Part shown: positions 1 to 7,423 of the stretch, one piece after another | Position numbering within the stretch: position 1 is the first letter of the stretch | How the letters are laid out: each line of letters opens with the position of its first letter | Assembly (NCBI GenBank): GCA_004555425.1 | Contig: SFID01000045.1 | Location: 1 to 15,847, forward strand | Reading direction: 5' to 3' | Length of the DNA stretch: 15,847 nt | Source: Bacteroidales bacterium | Lineage (GTDB): Bacteria > Bacteroidota > Bacteroidia > Bacteroidales > Bacteroidaceae | Notes under the pieces: model-generated | The model's input: only the letters and a program-made list of their open reading frames with translations | Databases searched by the model: none | What the model was told of the DNA's origin: nothing | Position numbers and translations under genes: made by a program

Positions 1-453
1 CGGGGTTAACCTCCAACTAGGAAACAATTCGATTCGTGTTTCTTTAACACGAATCTTTCGAATCTTACTAATTGAGCGGGGTAACGACCCGACTAGAACT
101 ATGAAATGGTGGCTACTCAGGTTGTTCTAGATTGCGAGACAACGTGTGGACCTTCGGTTTGCGGTATTTATTTTAACACGAATCTTACGAATCTTACTAA
201 TCGCGCGGGGTTAACCTCCAACAAGGAAACAATTCGATTCGTGTTTCTTTAACACGCCCACTTGGAGGTTTTACCCCGCGCGATTAGTAAGATTAGAAAG
301 ATTCGTGTTTAAAGAAACACGAATCGAATTACCTCCTCCTACTTGGAGGTTCTACCCCGCGCGATTAGGAAGATTAGAAAGATTCGTGTTTAAAGAAATA
401 ACGCACACCGCAGTGCCACACGTTGATTCGCTATCTGGAGCAACCTGAGTAGT
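1..453. repeat. interspersed repeat, units in both orientations
   Basis: This gene-free stretch holds parts of at least three copies of one repeat. Positions 1-110 are the tail of a + copy. A second + copy starts at 111 with the CTACTCAGG core, runs through CAACGTGTGG (140-149) and AATCTTACTAATCGCGCGGGG, and breaks off at about 257. From about 274 to 453 the same sequence appears on the - strand: the CGCGCGATTAG module occurs at 277 and 357, the inverted CAACGTGTGG at 416-425, and the inverted core ACTACTCAGG at 444-453. Strong hairpins lie inside, GATTCGTGTT/AACACGAATC at 31-40/46-55 and an 11-bp stem at 300-310/315-325. No protein is plausible here. The right end of the window carries the same family. 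A non-autonomous mobile repeat is an inference; no transposase is present. Confidence 0.85.
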
Positions 454-510
454 TACCATTTCGGGTCACTACTCTGGTGGATTTTTAATTGCAAATTGCG
501 TCGGAAAGGA

Positions 511-633
511 ATGTACCGCACGTTGCTCGCAACGTGTGGCTCAGCGGTTTTCAGATGTTTGTACGCTTTGAAGTAGTTATCAATGAGCCAACATTTCCGC
601 TGAGCCACACGTTGCAAGCAACGTGCGGTACAT
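511..633. repeat. 37-bp inverted repeat with 49-bp spacer
   Basis: The arms at 511-547 and 597-633 are reverse complements with a single mismatch. Each arm also contains its own small palindrome around CACGTTGC/GCAACGTG, so a transcript could fold as a nested structure. The flank at 468-530 resembles 4019-4080 (shared AATTGCAAATTGCG followed by ATGTACCGCAC), which makes this element part of the dispersed repeat family. Smaller hairpins follow at 631-646 and 656-676. No gene is seen from here to the terminator at 715. Confidence 0.85.
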
Positions 634-714
634 TGCGTTTGCAATGAGCGTCCGCCCTTGCTTCTTCGAAGCGAGGCACGCCCTTTCGCGTTACTCCATC
701 TTGGCCACAAACGC

Positions 715-748
715 AAAAAAGTCCCGCAGCAAATCTTCGCTGCGGGAC
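715..748 (-). terminator. Rho-independent terminator of the tRNA-Asn pair
   Basis: A perfect 10-bp GC-rich stem, GTCCCGCAGC at 721-730 and GCTGCGGGAC at 739-748, has an 8-nt loop. Read on the - strand it is followed by six T residues (715-720), so it best terminates transcription coming from the two tRNA genes just upstream on that strand. Confidence 0.85.
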
Positions 749-762
749 TTTCGCTTTTGTTG

Positions 763-836
763 CGCTTCAGGATGGGCTTGAACCAACGACCCCCTGATTA
801 ACAGTCAGGTGCTCTAACCAACTGAGCTACTGAAGC
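763..836 (-). tRNA. tRNA-Asn (GTT)
   Basis: The - strand folds as a standard cloverleaf: acceptor GCTTCAG/CTGAAGC (7 perfect pairs), D stem GCTC/GAGC, anticodon stem CCTGA/TCAGG around CTGTTAA (anticodon GTT, Asn), variable loop GGGTC, T arm GTTGG-TTCAAGC-CCATC. The discriminator base is G, as usual for Asn, and CCA is not encoded. The T stem contains a T-T mismatch at its second pair. The gene is identical to the neighbouring copy and lies 28 bp downstream of it in the direction of transcription. Confidence 0.96.
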
Positions 837-864
837 AGGTTGCAATTCTTTGGGCTCGTGTTAG

Positions 865-938
865 CGCTTCAGGATGGGCTTGAACCAACGACCCCCTGAT
901 TAACAGTCAGGTGCTCTAACCAACTGAGCTACTGAAGC
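865..938 (-). tRNA. tRNA-Asn (GTT), second identical copy
   Basis: The sequence is the same at every position as the copy at 763-836, including the T-stem mismatch. It is the promoter-proximal gene of the pair. The two are probably co-transcribed from the - strand promoter near 1003 and end at the terminator at 715-748. The arrangement indicates a recent tandem duplication. Confidence 0.96.
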
Positions 939-995
939 AGGTATCTTGCGTTGCCTAGGCAAGCAAAAAAGCCTCTCACCTTTGGAATTGCTGTG

Positions 996-1003
996 CAAAA
1001 GTA
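996..1003 (-). promoter_or_regulatory. putative -7 box for the tRNA-Asn pair
   Basis: On the - strand this reads TACTTTTG, matching the Bacteroidota -7 consensus TAnnTTTG. A TTGC lies about 19 nt upstream as a possible -33 element. The box is about 57 nt before the first tRNA. It partly overlaps the upstream region of the divergent kinase promoter. Confidence 0.55.
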
Positions 1004-1026
1004 GTGGTTATTTTTGAAATAAGCAA

Positions 1027-1034
1027 TATCTTTG
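1027..1034 (+). promoter_or_regulatory. putative -7 box for the kinase gene
   Basis: TATCTTTG matches the Bacteroidota TAnnTTTG box 19 nt before the start codon at 1054, leaving a very short leader. The -33 region (around 1005, GTGG) is only a weak match. Confidence 0.6.
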
Positions 1035-1053
1035 CAAGAAAATTTTATAATTT

Positions 1054-2025
1054 ATGACAGAAAACAGAATTTTGGGTATTGGTAATGCCCTTGTGGATGC
1101 GCTGGTTCAGGTGCCTGACGATGCAATATTGAATGAGTTGAACCTACCGAAAGGTTCGATGCAGTTGATTGACACGGATTTTTACGAACGACTGTGCCAG
1201 CGGCTTTCCAGCATGGAGGTGAAGCGCGCCACGGGCGGTTCGGCCTGCAACACGATGCTGGCCCTCGCCCAGATGGGAGCAGCTCCAGGTCTGATTGGCA
1301 AGATTTCGGACGACGACAACGGCCGCTTCTTCGCCGACAGTTGCACGACCAATGGCATTCAGGCCCAACTGCTGCCCAGCGAACTGCGCACGGGTGTGGC
1401 CTCCACGTTTATCACACCCGATGGCGAGCGCACCTTTGCCACCTATCTGGGCGCGGCGGCTGCGATGACGGCCGACGACCTGCGCCCCGAGATGATGGAG
1501 GGCTACGGCTATCTGTACATTGAGGGCTATCTGGTCTTCAACCACGACCTTATCACGCGCGCCATCGAATTGGCCGAGCGTGCGGGCCTGACCATCTGTC
1601 TGGACCTGGCCAGTTACAACATCGTGGAGGCCGAGCGCGAATTTTTCGGCTATCTCCTTGCGCACACCGACATCGTGTTTGCCAACGAGGAAGAGGCCCG
1701 TGCCTTCACGGGCAAGGAGCCGCGCGAAGCCCTCGACGAACTGGCGCGCCTCTGCCGCATTGCCGTTGTCAAGGTGGGCAAGGAAGGTGCGATGGCCCGC
1801 TCGGGCGAGGATTTTGCGCAGGCTCCGGCCGAACCCGTAGCCCACGTGGTGGATACGACTGCCGCGGGCGACTTCTTCGCGGCTGGTTTCCTCTATCGCC
1901 ACGCCCAGGGCTGTCCGCTCGCGGACTGCCTGCGCGCAGGCGGTGTGCTGGCAGGCGAAATCATTCAAATTGTTGGTACGAAACTTCCCGCCTCAACATG
2001 GAGCTCCATCCGAGCTCGTGCCTAG
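1054..2025 (+). CDS. PfkB-family carbohydrate/nucleoside kinase (adenosine kinase-like)
   Basis: This 323-residue cytoplasmic kinase has the usual length of the ribokinase/PfkB family, which transfers the ATP gamma-phosphate to a sugar or nucleoside hydroxyl. Visible features are the N-terminal GIGNALVDALV strand, the substrate-side GG pair in ATGGSACNT (residues 59-67), the KVGKEGA strand (240-246) and the C-terminal signature DTTAAGDFFAAGF (267-279). D273 is the expected catalytic base. The usual DTTGAGD reads DTTAAGD here, so the first Gly of the anion-hole motif is Ala. The ATG at 1054 is supported by a good N-terminal fit and the promoter box just upstream. Gene databases often call such Bacteroidota proteins adenosine kinase; the substrate cannot be fixed from sequence alone. 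It looks monocistronic, with 213 bp before the next gene. Confidence 0.9.
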   Translation: MTENRILGIGNALVDALVQVPDDAILNELNLPKGSMQLIDTDFYERLCQRLSSMEVKRATGGSACNTMLALAQMGAAPGLIGKISDDDNGRFFADSCTTNGIQAQLLPSELRTGVASTFITPDGERTFATYLGAAAAMTADDLRPEMMEGYGYLYIEGYLVFNHDLITRAIELAERAGLTICLDLASYNIVEAEREFFGYLLAHTDIVFANEEEARAFTGKEPREALDELARLCRIAVVKVGKEGAMARSGEDFAQAPAEPVAHVVDTTAAGDFFAAGFLYRHAQGCPLADCLRAGGVLAGEIIQIVGTKLPASTWSSIRARA

Positions 2026-2238
2026 CGGTTCACATTGGGTAGGTGCTACGAAACGGCTTGCGATGCGTTCGCGGCTAACGTGCCCTATATGATTTTTTTT
2101 CCACGAAGGAGCGTAGCGATCTGCGCGGCTGGATGAGAAACAAAAGATACGGTGCGGAGGGCGCGCGAAGACCTCCAAGCAGAACAGAAGCCCTACCACC
2201 CATTGAATCAAATTTCAGAACCCACCTTTATTCCTTTC

Positions 2239-3906
2239 ATGCAAAGAATCTCACTCACCCTACTGGCCATACTGCTCTCCCTTTCGGCCATGGCGCAGAG
2301 CAGCGTCTCCAATTACGAGACGGCCAAGCACCTGGACATCTTCAACCGGCTCTATAAGGAACTGGACCTCAACTATGTGGACTCGCTCGCAGCCAAGGAC
2401 ATCATCGAGGACGCCATATATTATATGCTCGAACAACTTGACCCCTACACCACCTACTATCCCGAAGAAGAGCAGGACGACCTGCGCCAGTTGACCACGG
2501 GAAAATATGCGGGTGTGGGCTCACTGATTTCCTACCACAAGGACCACGACCGCTGCATCATCTCCGAACCCTACGCCAATATGCCTGCCGCACAGGCTGG
2601 ACTGCGCTGCGGCGACGTGATTGTGGCGATTGATGGGATTGAAATGCCCAAATGTGGCAAGCACAACGTTCGCGCCTACAGCGACTCGGTGTCCTCGGCC
2701 ATGCGCGGGGAGCCCGGCACGCAGTTGCGCATACGTGTAGAGCGCTACGGCGAACCCAAGCCCCTCGACTTCACCATCACGCGGCGCAGCATCCAACTCC
2801 CCACGGTGGACTTCTGCCGCATGATCAACGACTCCATCGGCATAATTGGGCTCAACGCCTTCCACGAGAACACTGCACAGGAAGTGCGACAGGCCATCCT
2901 CAACCTCAAGTCGCAGGGTATGCGCCGCCTCCTCCTCGACCTGCGCGGCAACGGCGGCGGACTGCTCGGCGAGGCCGTGAAACTGGTGGGCCTCTTCGTG
3001 CCGACCGGCTCGGAGGTGGTCAGCACGCGCGGCAAAGTGGTCTACAAGAATCAGACCTTCTACACCGAAGCTGCGCCCCTCGACCTCAACATGCCCCTCG
3101 TCATACTGACCGACTTCAGCACAGCCTCGGCGGCCGAGATTACCGCTGGTGCCCTGCAGGACTACGACCGCGCCGTCATCGTGGGCCAACGCACCTATGG
3201 CAAGGGCCTCGTGCAACAGCCGTGCGAACTGGGCGGCATCGGAGGCGGTGTGCTCAAGGTGACCACGAGCAAATACTACATCCCGAGCGGCCGCTGCGTG
3301 CAAGCCTACGAATTTGAGGACGGCACGCCCCGCCATCTGCCCGACAGCCTCTCGAAAGTCTTCCATACAAAGGCTGGGCGCGAAGTGCACGACTGCGGAG
3401 GTATCGCTCCCGACATTGTGGTGAAGGAGGACAGTCTGCCCAACCTCATCACCTATCTCATGCTCTCCAACCTCGTGACCGATTATGTGGCGCGCTATCG
3501 CACGACGCACCCCACCATTGACGCACCCGAGCAGTTCCACCTGACGGATGCAGAATATGCCGATTTCATCGCGTTTTTGAAGGAAAATAAGTTCACCTAC
3601 GACCGCCAAAGCAGCAATACCTTGAAGGTGTTGCGCAGCATTGCCGAGCGCGAAGGCTATGCGGAGCAGGCAAAGGAACAACTGGATGCGCTTGAAAGCA
3701 TCTTCACGCGCAACGAGGACTATGACTATCGCCAGTGGGAGAAGCAGATTCGCGCAATCATCGAGCCTGCCATCCTCACCGACTACTATTATCAGCGCGG
3801 TGCGAAAGAGTATGACCTGCGCACGAATCCCACAGTGGCCCGCGGTCTGGAAATCCTCAGTTCGGACGCCACCTACCGCAGCCTCCTATCTCCTGCGAAA
3901 CGCTAA
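2239..3906 (+). CDS. secreted S41-family C-terminal processing peptidase (with PDZ)
   Basis: The protein is a serine protease of the CtpA/Tsp family, likely exported to the periplasm. The reading frame extends back to a GTG at 2152, but the ATG at 2239 gives a clean signal peptide (MQRISLTLLAILLSLSAMAQ) and a 555-residue protein, so I chose it. A helical N-terminal segment with MLEQLDPY (63-70) is followed by a PDZ domain (about 90-180, with GLRCGDVIVAIDG). The S41 core carries LLLDLRGNGGG (231-241). The catalytic Ser-Lys pair is S297 (STASAAE) and K322 (YGKG), 25 residues apart, with Q326 at K+4 as in known family members. A C-terminal region of about 180 residues has no recognised motif. 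It is a paralogue of the peptidase at 10454-12037. A short stretch at 2030-2051 upstream resembles a fragment of the dispersed repeat (compare 15364-15390). Confidence 0.93.
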   Translation: MQRISLTLLAILLSLSAMAQSSVSNYETAKHLDIFNRLYKELDLNYVDSLAAKDIIEDAIYYMLEQLDPYTTYYPEEEQDDLRQLTTGKYAGVGSLISYHKDHDRCIISEPYANMPAAQAGLRCGDVIVAIDGIEMPKCGKHNVRAYSDSVSSAMRGEPGTQLRIRVERYGEPKPLDFTITRRSIQLPTVDFCRMINDSIGIIGLNAFHENTAQEVRQAILNLKSQGMRRLLLDLRGNGGGLLGEAVKLVGLFVPTGSEVVSTRGKVVYKNQTFYTEAAPLDLNMPLVILTDFSTASAAEITAGALQDYDRAVIVGQRTYGKGLVQQPCELGGIGGGVLKVTTSKYYIPSGRCVQAYEFEDGTPRHLPDSLSKVFHTKAGREVHDCGGIAPDIVVKEDSLPNLITYLMLSNLVTDYVARYRTTHPTIDAPEQFHLTDAEYADFIAFLKENKFTYDRQSSNTLKVLRSIAEREGYAEQAKEQLDALESIFTRNEDYDYRQWEKQIRAIIEPAILTDYYYQRGAKEYDLRTNPTVARGLEILSSDATYRSLLSPAKR

Positions 3907-3989
3907 CCTGCGGTAAGGCTCCATAGGGGCGGGCAATAGGCCGCGCCATGCACGGGGCGAGTGGGCAGTACGTTGCCTTCCCCTTGAAA

Positions 3990-4172
3990 ACACCCCGAAT
4001 AGAACCTTGAAATGGTAACTACTCAGGTGGATTTGCAATTGCAAATTGCGCTGAAAAGAAATGTACCGCACCTTGCTTGCAGTACGGAGTTTATTCTCAT
4101 TGAAAAAAGAAATGGAGTAACGTGAAAGTACCGAGGGAATCGGAGTAACGTGAAAGTACCGCACCTTGCTTG
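3990..4172 (+). repeat. interspersed repeat copy upstream of the AT-rich islet
   Basis: The stretch 3907-4209 between genes has no credible coding region. From about 3990 it carries the dispersed repeat: GAAATGGTAACTACTCAGGT (core at 4018-4027), then AATTGCAAATTGCG and ATGTACCGCACCTTGCTTGC, matching 468-530. A 20-bp direct repeat GGAGTAACGTGAAAGTACCG follows at 4114-4133 and 4142-4161; a related GGAGTAACGCGAAAG lies on the - strand near 690. The second copy again leads into ACCGCACCTTGCTTGC. This is where the base composition changes to AT-rich. Confidence 0.75.
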
Positions 4173-4209
4173 CTCTATTTGTAATAGTGTTGCGGAATTA
4201 AGGTATAAT

Positions 4210-4674
4210 ATGAAATTTTCAACTTTATATCAATTGTACCATCGAGAATATTCGAATACTCAACGTGTATTCAAGAGTATTCTATCCTTTATCATTTTGA
4301 TAATCGGAGGTTTAATATATGTGGGGTGTCGAGAGAAATCTCTGTTAATGTTTGATTGGTTTCAAAAATTGGGCATCAATAATGAAATAGACACCTTCAG
4401 AGGATTTGTAAATTCTGACGGAATATATGGCTGGATTAAAAATAGCCTTCCTGATGGGCTGTGGCTTTTCGCCTATATGTTCTTAGTTGATGCAATCTGG
4501 AATGGGTCTAAGTCTATAAGCTCATACATCTTTATCTATTCTCTTCCTTTCTTTGCACTCTTATCAGAATTCTTACAATATTTTGGTTGGGTTCCTGGAG
4601 TATTTGACTGGATAGATGTTGTTAGCTATCTATTTGCAATTGTGTTGTTTATGTTCATTAAAATCATCAAATAA
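4210..4674 (+). CDS. small VanZ-like integral membrane protein
   Basis: The ATG at 4210 gives a 154-residue protein. The frame is open from a GTG at 4150, but that part lies inside the repeat and is not protein-like. About four hydrophobic segments are visible: SILSFIILIIGGLIYVG near the N-terminus, DGLWLFAYMFLV, YIFIYSLPFFALL, and VVSYLFAIVLFMFIKII at the end. The segment SEFLQYFG followed by FDWIDVVSY resembles the VanZ-like pattern (E..Q then D..D..N/S), so a VanZ-type fold is a reasonable but unproven guess. Function is unknown. The codons are AT-rich, unlike the surrounding genes. The next gene starts only 6 bp downstream, so the two are probably co-transcribed and were probably acquired together. 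Confidence 0.8.
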   Translation: MKFSTLYQLYHREYSNTQRVFKSILSFIILIIGGLIYVGCREKSLLMFDWFQKLGINNEIDTFRGFVNSDGIYGWIKNSLPDGLWLFAYMFLVDAIWNGSKSISSYIFIYSLPFFALLSEFLQYFGWVPGVFDWIDVVSYLFAIVLFMFIKIIK

Positions 4675-4680
4675 AAAACT

Positions 4681-5988
4681 ATGAAGAATAAATTTTATCT
4701 TTCATCCTTAGCCTTAGTGCTTTTTGCACTATTAGGTGGAGGTTCGTTTAGTGGTGAGGATATAGGATTTTTCTTTACCATTATTCTCGTTGTTGCTGGC
4801 GTAATTATTGTTGTTGCAATAATTTTTGGTATAGTACAAGGTTACAACCAAAAGAAAAGACTTCAAATGATAAAGGAGGACGCACAGAATTCAACCGACT
4901 TCGACAGAAGTGTCTTCATTGGTGATGACAGATGCCAACTTTATTTTGACGCATCTAAAAAACAGGTTATGATTATGAGAGTCATGACTGAAGGCATCAA
5001 AAAAGAGTATATAGATGATTTTGAATTCCCTGGTTGGAGTCTCGCATCATATACAAGTCCTGTATTTAATGTCTATGATCCAACAAGAAGGAAACTTTTG
5101 ACAGGTACTTATAAAGATTTGAACATCATACATCAGGTAACCTCAATCACCGACAAAGATAAGAATAAAGACGTTGTAGTGAATAGCATAATTCAACCTA
5201 CTTTCAAAACGCTAAGTACTACTCAAACTTCTGAGATGGCATCTGTTACTAATAGACTGTTCAATGTGCTTATTGACGAAAGTCATGGTTTGATGGCTAT
5301 CACTGAATCAGGCAAGGTTAAGGATGTGTTTAACTACATTAACGCAAGCAGCCTGCCAAGAAAAAAAGGAGTAAAATCAACAATAAATACAAGAGAAATT
5401 GGTAATTATCTGTTCTTGATGGATGAGTTCTTTAAGGTTCTTGTTCTTGTAGGACCTGGTTCTTATGAGATTTTCAATTACTCTGATATTATTGAAGTTT
5501 CTTATGAAGAAAATGGCAATCAACTCTATACAAAATCTACAGGTAGAACAGTTGGTGGTGCTATTGTTGGCAGTTTTCTGATGGGAGGTGCAGGTGCTGT
5601 AGTAGGTGGACTCTCTGGTGAAAGCAAACAAAATAAGGAGATTAAGAACATGGATATTAAGATACTTCTCCGTAGCACAAGTAGAACATCTTGCGTTCTT
5701 CATTTCAAGGATGTTGACCGCGTTCTTAAAACTAAAAAAGAAGATGATAGAAAGTTGTATGAAACATATTTAAAGAATGCTAATCAAGCAAAAGATGTCC
5801 TGTCAGTAATTATTGACGATGCTAAACAAGCAAGTACTCCTATTGCTCAGCCTATAACCCAGTCTGTTGTCGCTCCTGCATCAAGCAGTGTAGCTGACGA
5901 ACTAGCAAAACTCGCAAAATTAAAGGCTGATGGAATATTGACTGACGAAGAGTTTCGAGTTCAAAAGTCTAAACTTCTTGGATTGTAA
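4681..5988 (+). CDS. membrane-anchored SHOCT-domain protein of unknown function
   Basis: The product has 435 residues. Two hydrophobic segments at the N-terminus (about 5-24 and 28-53) anchor it, followed by a basic QKKRLQ stretch. A long soluble region (about 60-280) contains strands such as VLVLVGPGSYEIFNY, compatible with a beta-rich, PH-like module; that is only an impression. A Gly-rich segment around residues 288-315 (GGAIVGSFLMGGAGAVVGG) looks like a glycine zipper or a membrane-interacting hairpin. After a Pro/Ser/Ala linker, the last 32 residues (LAKLAKLKADGILTDEEF and the tail) are a clear SHOCT domain, a short C-terminal oligomerisation module. The gene is AT-rich like its upstream partner and unlike the rest of the window. 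It starts 6 bp after that gene, and a possible terminator follows. Confidence 0.85.
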   Translation: MKNKFYLSSLALVLFALLGGGSFSGEDIGFFFTIILVVAGVIIVVAIIFGIVQGYNQKKRLQMIKEDAQNSTDFDRSVFIGDDRCQLYFDASKKQVMIMRVMTEGIKKEYIDDFEFPGWSLASYTSPVFNVYDPTRRKLLTGTYKDLNIIHQVTSITDKDKNKDVVVNSIIQPTFKTLSTTQTSEMASVTNRLFNVLIDESHGLMAITESGKVKDVFNYINASSLPRKKGVKSTINTREIGNYLFLMDEFFKVLVLVGPGSYEIFNYSDIIEVSYEENGNQLYTKSTGRTVGGAIVGSFLMGGAGAVVGGLSGESKQNKEIKNMDIKILLRSTSRTSCVLHFKDVDRVLKTKKEDDRKLYETYLKNANQAKDVLSVIIDDAKQASTPIAQPITQSVVAPASSSVADELAKLAKLKADGILTDEEFRVQKSKLLGL

Positions 5989-6028
5989 GGTATAATCATC
6001 CTATCAAGATTGACAAAAAAACAAGCAG

Positions 6029-6068
6029 ACCCACTGACTTTCTGCAGAAATGCCGATTGCCAGTGGGT
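6029..6068 (+). terminator. possible terminator after the SHOCT gene
   Basis: An 8-bp perfect stem, ACCCACTG at 6029-6036 and CAGTGGGT at 6061-6068, closes a 24-nt loop that itself contains the palindrome TTTCTGCAGAAA (6039-6050). A weak T-rich stretch (TTCTTTGTT) follows. The long loop makes it a modest candidate. Nothing else was recognised in 5989-6193. Confidence 0.4.
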
Positions 6069-6193
6069 TCTTTGTTCCCTCAATTTGCTCAATCGTGGAT
6101 ACCTACCGTTAGTTTGTTCCACTTTTCACATTGCACATGCCCAATTTTCACATAATCCTCGGCGGAAGCACGGACATAGTCGCGATTTTTTTA

Positions 6194-6201
6194 TAAATTT
6201 G
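6194..6201 (+). promoter_or_regulatory. putative -7 box for the GNAT-like gene
   Basis: TAAATTTG fits the TAnnTTTG consensus and lies 71 nt before the ATG at 6273, after an AT-rich run. No convincing -33 motif is seen. Confidence 0.5.
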
Positions 6202-6272
6202 CACGATATAATATACATACCGCTGTTGCCTCAATGGTTTCGGCGGGGCATTCGTGCATAAAATTTCACCTC

Positions 6273-7412
6273 ATGTCTATAGATGTCAAGAAAGTGGCCA
6301 GCAAGGCCGACCTCAAGAAATTCATCCGTTTCAACTACGAGATGTACAAGGACAACCCCTACTCCGTTCCCGACCTGTACGACGATATGCTGAACACGTT
6401 CTCGCCCAAGAAGAACGCTGCGTTTGAATTTTGCGAGGCCGAATACTTCCTGGCCTACCGCGACGGCAAACTCGTGGGCCGCGTGGCTGCCATCATCAAC
6501 CACCGCGCCAACGAAACGTGGCACCGCCACTGCGTACGCTTCGGCTGGATTGACTTCGTGGACGACATCAACGTGAGCCGCGCGCTCATCGACACGGTCA
6601 AGGAGTGGGGCCGCCAGCATGGTATGAACGAAATCGAAGGCCCGCTGGGCTTCACCGATATGGATGCCGAGGGTATGCTTATCGAGGGATTCGACCAGCT
6701 CTCGACGATGGCCACCATCTACAATCATCCCTACTACCCCAAGCACATGGAGCAGTTGGGCCTGGAGAAATCGGCCGACTGGGTAGAAATGAAGATATAC
6801 ATCCCCGAAACCATCCCCGAAAAGCACCTGCGCATCTCCAACATCATCCAGCAAAAGTACAACCTCAACGTACGCAAACTGACGGGGATGAGCCAGAAGA
6901 AAATCTACAAGACGGGCATCGGGCAGGAGATATTCCGCCTCATCAACGAGGCATACGCGCCCCTCTTCGGCTTCTCGAAGATGACGGAGCGGCAGATTGA
7001 GAGTTACGTCAAAATGTACGTGCCCGTGCTGGACCTGCGCATGGTTACCCTCGTGGAGAACGAGCAAAACGAACTCGTGGCCGTGGGCATCTCCATGCCT
7101 TCGCTCTCCGAGGCCCTGCAAAAGGCAAAGGGCAAACTGCTGCCGCTGGGCTGGTTCCACCTATTGAAGGCGCTCAAATGGAAACGCCCCAAGGTGCTCG
7201 ACCTCCTGCTCGTGGCCGTTCGCCCCGACTACCAAAGCAAAGGCGTGAACGCCCTGCTCTTCACCGACCTCATCCCCGTATATCAGCAACTGGGCTTCGA
7301 ATACGCCGAATCAAACCCCGAACTGGAGGAAAACGGCAAGGTGCAAAGCCAGTGGCAATACTTCAAGACCGAACAGCACAAGCGCCGCCGCTGCTTTAAG
7401 GCGGGGATTTAA
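6273..7412 (+). CDS. GNAT-type acetyltransferase-like protein
   Basis: An in-frame ATG exists at 6234, but the ATG at 6273 gives MSIDVKKVASKADLKKFI, a natural start, and a 379-residue protein. This looks like a conserved Bacteroidota family often annotated as hypothetical or GNAT. The N-terminal half has EAEYFLAYRDGKLVGRVAAI (about 60-79), the strand-turn pattern typical of a GNAT first module. The C-terminal half has VAVRPDYQSKGVNALLF (about 313-329), resembling the acetyl-CoA binding motif (Q/R-x-x-G-x-A/G). The usual catalytic residues and substrate cannot be identified. It is probably cytoplasmic. It stands alone between its own promoter and a heptamer-repeat element, with GC-rich codons like the housekeeping genes. 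Confidence 0.8.
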   Translation: MSIDVKKVASKADLKKFIRFNYEMYKDNPYSVPDLYDDMLNTFSPKKNAAFEFCEAEYFLAYRDGKLVGRVAAIINHRANETWHRHCVRFGWIDFVDDINVSRALIDTVKEWGRQHGMNEIEGPLGFTDMDAEGMLIEGFDQLSTMATIYNHPYYPKHMEQLGLEKSADWVEMKIYIPETIPEKHLRISNIIQQKYNLNVRKLTGMSQKKIYKTGIGQEIFRLINEAYAPLFGFSKMTERQIESYVKMYVPVLDLRMVTLVENEQNELVAVGISMPSLSEALQKAKGKLLPLGWFHLLKALKWKRPKVLDLLLVAVRPDYQSKGVNALLFTDLIPVYQQLGFEYAESNPELEENGKVQSQWQYFKTEQHKRRRCFKAGI

Positions 7413-7423
7413 ATAGTCTTTTA

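Noticed and set aside
453..716. 87-codon reading frame on the - strand, sharing a peptide with the frame at 3886-4164 (RYIPFRRNLQL and RYISFQRNLQL)
   Set aside because: Both lie in the same dispersed DNA repeat. The shared peptide follows from the repeated nucleotides, and the frames contain inverted repeats and no recognisable protein features.
2152..2238. Upstream GTG start for the first S41 peptidase
   Set aside because: It would place 29 non-conserved residues before a complete signal peptide starting at 2239.
6010..6261. 83-codon + strand frame between the SHOCT and GNAT-like genes
   Set aside because: It contains the likely terminator and the promoter box of the next gene, and its product has no recognisable features.
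6234..6272. Upstream ATG for the GNAT-like gene
   Set aside because: The extra 13 residues (MVSAGHSCIKFHL) are not protein-like, and the start at 6273 fits the family better.
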